The position numbers were made by a program, and so were the translations under genes. Below, one piece after another: positions 58,601 through 64,000 of a DNA stretch of 64,000 nucleotides; within the stretch, counting starts at the first letter, position 1, and each line of letters starts with the position of its first letter. Where the stretch lies: positions 8,518,159 to 8,582,158 of the forward strand of contig NW_002060944.1 of NCBI RefSeq assembly GCF_000150275.1, written 5' to 3'. Source of the DNA: Trichoplax adhaerens (Eukaryota > Placozoa > Uniplacotomia > Trichoplacea > Trichoplacidae). The notes beneath the pieces are model-generated. The model was given only the letters and a program-made list of their open reading frames with translations. It was not told the origin of the DNA and made no database searches.

Positions 58601-61600
58601 TAGGACACACCTCGCCAATTAATGCAGTAGTATGATTCGAAGAATTTATTTAATATTGGAATTGTCTCTAGTGATTCCCATATTGATATACCCAACCCTG
58701 TAAATAACAGAAATACTTAACCGATTTCCTTCTGCAGAAAATCATTTTTCATATACTTACAAAAGAGAGGCAAAAAACGAGCCGTACAGCTCTTAATCGC
58801 ACATTATAGTAGTACAGTATAGCACTATACGTGCATATTACATACCCGATATCTAAGTAACAAATGCTATCAAAATTTACACTACAAACTTTTACAGATA
58901 ATGTACCAATGTCCCTGATTTCCGTCAGTGTTAATTAACGCACCACCATTTCTGTTACATTTATATTTAAATATCCACAAAGTATTTCGATGCAAGCATA
59001 GAATCTGCAGATACGTATAAACAATTCTTAACTTTCGGATGCCTATATCATGAAGCCTTTAGTCATAGTTAAAATGTTATTGTTATTCAGCTTTATTTTA
59101 TTTACACTATATGAAAGTAATGAACGCACTAGCATATTATAACTTTAGTTGCAGAATAATTGCCATAGGTAACAATTTTAGTTTAATTAACCCATGCAAT
59201 TATGAACCCTAGAAGCCGGTGTCCCTGATCGGGCCCCGTTTCAAAAGGTATGAAAAGTTTTAGGTGACAAACGATATTTCATTAATTTTGGTACTCCTAG
59301 AAGCTGTTAATAAGGAATTAACGAAAATTTTATAGTCACTTTATCCGAATCAATATGGTATGTACTGTATACGAGTACACTTGTCTGTACTGTAGTAGTA
59401 TTAAATTCCTGTTGTATTATTAAGGCAAATTTCTAAACGCTTCGTAGAATGTGATAAAACCTCCATTAACTTAAGATGCCCTACATCTTTTTGTTCACTA
59501 GCTAATATAATGATAGAAGATTACCTAAGTTGATTCCTGATCGGATCAGCTCATCTAAATATATGCCCAATACTGTACAATCGTATAGAAAAATATTATT
59601 GATATGCCACATTTGTTATAAACCCGAAAAACGTCTATTGTCATTGCTAGGGAAATGTCAATAAGAATCTTACTCGTTTTATATAGCAGTTTTTGCACAG
59701 CTAAAATTAGCGAAGATTAAATTAAGATTTTTAAATGGTTTCATATTACCGGTACAAGCATCAGTATGCCAATTTTTGTAATTTAAAGATCTAGATTGCA
59801 ATATATTAGGTTCAAAGGTGGACAAAATATTTTGGTGGCCGCCGATGTACAAGGATTTTCATTCATTCGGTTTTTTATATAACTACTGTAATTGCCTATA
59901 TATTACCGATAAATTATTGATTCCCTATATGCAAAACCCAGGACTATGTGAGCTACGAAGTGAATACATAAGGTAGAACAAAGTGATCTAAAGATAGATA
60001 CGAATTTGGTCATAAAAAATTTAAATTTGACCTCGTTACGGGCGGTAAGCATTATACGGGTATACGCGTGCACAAGTATTTCGATCTATTTAGATGAATA
60101 GAACACGGTATAACTTCAGATGGTTCAAAGCCGCAGGTACTCGTAGACTGATAGATATTGTGAAAAAAATAGCGATTTGTTAAATCTGTAACTAGATACA
60201 CAGCCATGTTCATTACTTTATGGTTTACAGTGTTTGTAATCCTAGTTTAAAAGATCGCTAATATGGCTGTGATAATACTGAGTAGTATATCGCACCTAGA
60301 CATGAAATGGTGAATTATAGGAGTAATAGAAGTAACTAAAGAAAAGCACGCAAATTTTTTAAAGTATGGTATATCAATGTACATAGGTACAGAATATTAT
60401 CGAGTAATTTAAAGCTTACCGTAATCAGCTGTTGTATTTTGATGAAAGTTTTGCAATTCGTTAAAGATGGCTTCGGATGTTGCTTCCAGCTTATCGACTG
60501 CAGCCTTTACTTGCTATAGGTTGTTAAAGAGGAGGGTATCAACTGATTAAGGAGTTGGTCGTAATTATAATAATATTCATAAACGATTTTATATCTGTAT
60601 ACAACATAATATAGTACTGATATCAGTCGTCCCTAAATCGATTTATACATAATTATTTTCATCATGCCAAATTTATGTACTTCTAGTTTACGATCAATAT
60701 TTATAAATATACGGGTCCTGTATGTTAATTACTAGGTTTGTTTGAAATTTATGTACAGGATGTACAAAATTATGAGCCTACAGCAATTTTGCTTGTACAG
60801 TAGCGTCGCTTTCGGTCGTTCATATAAAATCTGAGCACCACACACAGCTAGTCAAGGTCTACTTAAACAATGTGATGGGTAATATATCTACATAGCCATC
60901 TTTAATTTAGAGTTTGCAACATGCAGGTGTCAGATTACAGTAATGGCTCCTGATATAAGATTATACCTTAATTTATCGCATAGCTACGTAAAGTACCACT
61001 TCCTAAATTTTTTTTCGTAAAATAGACGACTCTGACAGTACCTTGCATGGATGCATGCAACATAGCTTGATAATGGATGCTCGTAGTATGCATGAAACTA
61101 GAACTTTCGGATTAACTTGATCCAAACTTTCTACTGTTATGATAGGCAATACAGCAAGATATCGTTCTGACTGTTTCTGGTCTGGAGTTTGCTTGCTATA
61201 TCGAGCTATCAGATCGTGCATATCAACTCTTCCAGTTTGCATCTACTTTGGCGCGGTGTAGCAACATTCCTGCAGGCAGAATGCACGTGCACCAATTCCT
61301 GTACATTGCATAGAGCTTAGTAAAGTGAGCTCCTTGTTTGTTTGCTTTTACTGCTTGCCAATATAGTAATACTCGTATACCGATGTGATTGTTTGAATCT
61401 TAATTAAACCCTGGGATTAGACTAGCTAGCTGCTAACATCAATTTTCCAAGATTGCATCCTATAGTTGTACTTGTGCAAGAAAATAGTTTTAACTTTATG
61501 CGATACGTGCTTGGAAGTGGATAAACCAACAATGTTGCATAATGTATTAAACTGCAGACTGCAATGCAAGACACCGATATTGGCAAGTCTTGGCAGTAGC

Positions 61601-61930
61601 GAGTTTACTTCATTATTCTGCTATCAAATGCATGATTCGTTCGGTATGATACAGTAATAGGGGTAGGATCAGCTACAGAAGGAAATCTTCAAGTAGATCG
61701 AGAAGGACAACAAATTGAACGTTGCATATGCGACCATTATGTACTACACACTGATGCACATTTTAACCTGAACATTGTGCTGATAGAACCTAGTATAGCA
61801 ATCAATTTTAACTACTATGACGCTGTCAAGCTATAGTAGCTCCTTTTCTAACCTCCTTAACAGAATGCAAGGTATCCAACTCCAGCTTGAGTTCGTTAAA
61901 TGCAGCTTCCACACTTTCTTTGGAATCCAT
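55671..61930 (-). CDS. TSN: Translin, nucleic-acid-binding subunit of C3PO, 6 exons
   Basis: Exons in order: 61853-61930, 60420-60513, 56683-56779, 56428-56543, 55990-56069, 55671-55883. All are GT-AG and in phase, giving 225 aa (human translin 228). The protein is all-helical: an N-terminal helix pair (VKAAVDKLEATSEAI and FNELQNFHQN), then TFPLSDYYRYADHW, LVFQCSLIIYMEEDTLVTRD, GFHITLEDYLQGVLLL and the C-terminal LKNDALRRKYDGLKYEVKK. These match translin and not its partner TRAX (TSNAX). Translin forms octamers with TRAX in the C3PO RNase that helps load RISC and processes tRNA fragments; catalysis is in TRAX, so translin itself lacks the acidic active site. The acceptor of exon 5 (TAG then TA) was chosen by phase; a nearby AG gives a slightly different start. 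The C-terminus is a few residues shorter than in vertebrates. Intron 2 is 3.6 kb. Confidence 0.95.
56780..60419 (-). other. TSN intron 2 (3.6 kb)
   Basis: It lies between the second and third translin exons. Nothing coding was recognised. It contains ACAGTAC/GTACTGTA-type motifs near 58505-58545 and 59365-59400, like those in the CUL1 repeat array. A hairpin-like sequence near 58256-58285 (GCGTTACA ... TCTAACGC) is followed by a T run. Confidence 0.45.
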
Positions 61931-62199
61931 TTCCTGATTCAAGATTGATATACTGGTGTTCAAGAAGAATAGAAGAAGGTATTACTTAATATAGGTTCAA
62001 CTTTCTTCCTTAGCTATATCAAAAGTTCTAAAGTTTCTATGGGTTGCCAAGCGTAGTTTCTGTACTCTACCTACTAAAATTCCAGCGGTTTACCACGGTA
62101 TATTGATGTATCATACAGTACTACCCAGGCTATAGTTACTTCTATTAAAATAAGGCCAATTACGGACTGCCGAATGATCTTTTAAGTAGGCCCTAGTAA

Positions 62200-62213
62200 C
62201 GCATGCGCATGCG
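62200..62213. promoter_or_regulatory. NRF1-like palindrome CGCATGCGCATGCG
   Basis: A 14-bp perfect palindrome containing TGCGCATGCG, one base short of the NRF1 consensus YGCGCAYGCGCR. NRF1-type sites are common in animal housekeeping and bidirectional promoters. It lies about 95 bp before the RNF32 ATG. Confidence 0.5.
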
Positions 62214-62227
62214 ATTGCCATGGCAAT
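62214..62227. promoter_or_regulatory. RFX X-box-like palindrome ATTGCCATGGCAAT
   Basis: A 14-bp perfect palindrome that differs from the ideal RFX site GTTGCCATGGCAAC only at the outermost base pair. It lies about 80 bp upstream of the RNF32 ATG and directly abuts the NRF1-like palindrome. RFX factors drive ciliary genes through X-boxes close to the start codon. Confidence 0.6.
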
Positions 62228-62305
62228 ATCACTCATCGAATTCATTGCGAGTGATATATTTATATTCAATATAAACTTTCTGATCATGATTAACTCTAAA
62301 ATAAG

Positions 62306-63943
62306 ATGAAGTCCAACAAGTCCCCACGTACGTTGCCATCTAAAGAGAAGGTAATTTATCTATCTTTATTTTAGATTAAGATATTCGACTCCGTACCCAT
62401 CAGTAGCAGCTGGGAATAGATTAACAAAGGAAAGCATAATTTAATGTTAATATTTCACTTCATGAAATGTCGGTCTTTGGCATAGCAATCGCTCAGCTAT
62501 ACGTTGTCTACTATTGATTGCTAATACATACGTGTGCCAGAATACGCTGTAATAAGTAGTCGTTAGAAGATTTTAATAGGATTACATTATTTATTTATTG
62601 CAGCTTTAAATTGGACTATATTCATGATCTTCAGATACGCCGTTCAAATCAGTTGTTCCTATAATTTCTTACTGCTATATAGCTAAGTACTCGTATGAAA
62701 GGATGATTGTAATACCAAAGGGTTGATTAAGCTAAAGACATTAAGATAAGTGCCATAGGGATGTAGAATGTGGCAATTTATCAATCGTTTGATAAGTTTA
62801 CGTTTATTAATTAATAATTATATAACTGATGATCCCTAGTAATCTAAGGGAACAGCTACTGAACTTGTGATATGCTTTACATCGTACTCAAACTAACTGA
62901 TCAATATATAGTAGTAGTTCTGATGATAATGATGACAATTATTAATGAGTGGAGCTACATCGTAGGTAGTAATAAGACAGTCTATCAATTCCTTTCAATC
63001 CAGCTAATGATTCTACCGCTAGGTCGTATGCAGCGTTCGTCTGACCATAGCTAGCATAAGTAGATATAGTTAATGAATATGCTCGTAATCATTCCTGTTA
63101 AAGCTGTAAATTGAACAATAATGTAACTTTATTGTTAATAGAAAGATAACCTTACGTGGACTGCTGTTGCTCTACAAGATCACCTTGTTCGATCATTATC
63201 ATTAAACGATCCCTTGAATAACAGAAAATCTTATGTAAGCCCGAAAAAGTCTACCAGGAAAACAAAGGCGGTTTCTAAGATTGATACCGGGGTTAAAAAA
63301 CCGACACCTAAAAAGACACTAAATACGGCAAGCCATGAGAAGGAATATGTAATCGAATCGAGAAGTAAACCCCTTACTTTAGGTAAATGATTTATTATTA
63401 AAACTATTTTTGTACTGTTAGAAATTTAGTATAATTAAACCATACTCTTTATCATATAATCTGTGCCATTATTGCATCACTATTGCTATTATAACCTATG
63501 TTGCATCCTCACAGATGTAGTCATTATTCACGGCTAAATATAGTAAATATGATCTAGACTTTATCCAAGTTATCTTATCTGTACCTTCACAGCAAGTACA
63601 ACTATAAATTAAGATTTTATTTCATGAGCTAATATTTATAAGTTAGCCCTTATTTTGGATTTTCAAATTAAATTGAACCTTTCATTTTATACTAGCACAA
63701 AAATTTGGAATTATTGATACTCCTAACAAGCCCTTAACGGAAGAAGAATGGGCTAGACTAAAAGACAAATCAAATGAACGACAAGATTCTTCATTACCCT
63801 GTCCAATTTGTCAGGAACACTTTGGAAATCAACAACAGGTAGGTAGCATTTTTTATGTCAGTATTATTCACCTTGTTAACGAATTAAAAATCTTTTATCT
63901 CTTTATTTAGATTTTGCTTTCTTGCTCTCATGTCTTTCATCGG
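62306..63943 (+). CDS. RNF32: RNF32-like RING-IQ-RING protein, 5' part (four exons, gene runs off the window)
   Basis: Exons 62306-62350, 63142-63382, 63696-63838 and 63911-63943 are in phase with GT-AG junctions; the gene continues past the right end. The N-terminus MKSNKSPRTLPSKEK joins KDNLTWTAVALQDHL, matching the conserved KKDNL..AVALQDH block of RNF32. A Lys-rich segment and EKEYVIESRSKPLTLAQKFG follow. Then comes TEEEWARLK and the first half of a RING-H2 finger, CPIC...EHFG...LLSCSHVFHR (Cys-x2-Cys, then Cys-x-His). The rest of the finger, the IQ motif and the second RING expected in the family lie outside. The human gene is testis-rich and its exact substrate is not established; the double RING suggests a ubiquitin ligase or scaffold. 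The start is the first ATG and leaves a 15-codon first exon. The nearby X-box fits a cilium or sperm role. Confidence 0.9.
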
Positions 63944-64000
63944 GTAACATAAAAGCATAAATCTTGATATTTATAGACAATTTATAATGTACTACTTGTG

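Larger units (their letters stand above)
61931..62305. promoter_or_regulatory. Bidirectional promoter region between TSN and RNF32
   Basis: Only 375 bp separate the divergent start codons of translin (minus) and the RNF32-like gene (plus). So both promoters and leaders must share this stretch unless there are untranslated upstream exons. It holds a CCAAT box (62156-62160), two abutting 14-bp palindromes (62200-62213, 62214-62227) and a 9-bp inverted repeat (62226-62234 with 62249-62257). No TATA box is evident. Confidence 0.65.

Noticed and set aside
61003-61242. 79-codon minus frame inside TSN intron 1
   Set aside because: No similarity to translin or other families, and it breaks the exon 1-2 phase.

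Overview
This is a eukaryotic, AT-rich (roughly one third G+C by eye) animal nuclear locus. Its genes are metazoan families (PEA3-type ETS factor, cullin-1, sclerostin/WISE cystine-knot protein, class 5 semaphorin, translin, RNF32). They are cut into many small exons by short GT-AG introns, with 22 coding exons each in CUL1 and SEMA5. Intron-rich genes, compact intergenic DNA and low G+C together suggest a placozoan such as Trichoplax or a relative. That species call is inference, not proof. Exon models were built by hand: translated conserved blocks were joined at GT/AG sites and the phases checked. All five complete models sum to whole codons at lengths normal for their families: ETS 455 aa, CUL1 791 aa, SOST-like 168 aa, SEMA5 1070 aa, TSN 225 aa.

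Layout from left to right. (1) A PEA3-subfamily ETS factor on + (979-5060). (2) About 8 kb without a supported gene, with a 108-bp tandem duplication and a hairpin. (3) Cullin-1 on - (13291-19395), whose third intron carries a three-copy tandem repeat. (4) A repeat-rich 5.7-kb spacer (19396-25115) with three families of local duplications, poly-G runs and one orphan cysteine-rich ORF. (5) A two-exon sclerostin/SOSTDC1-like secreted protein on - (25116-26725). (6) An 8.4-kb gene-poor spacer. (7) A class 5 semaphorin on - (35127-50134) with sema, PSI, seven thrombospondin type-1 repeats, one membrane span and a short tail. (8) A 5.5-kb spacer. (9) Translin on - (55671-61930), head to head with (10) the 5' part of an RNF32-like double-RING gene on + (62306 to beyond the right end). 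About 375 bp with two abutting 14-bp palindromes, one NRF1-like and one X-box-like, separate them.

The genes do not form an operon. Several belong to signalling: a PEA3 factor (an RTK/MAPK effector elsewhere), a candidate extracellular Wnt/BMP antagonist, a guidance-type semaphorin, and an SCF ubiquitin-ligase scaffold. The two observations most worth following are that the SOST-like protein keeps the Asn-X-Ile motif used by sclerostin and WISE to bind LRP5/6, and that its gene lies about 20 kb from a PEA3-type ETS gene. Human SOST/ETV4 (17q21) and SOSTDC1/ETV1 (7p21) show the same pairing.
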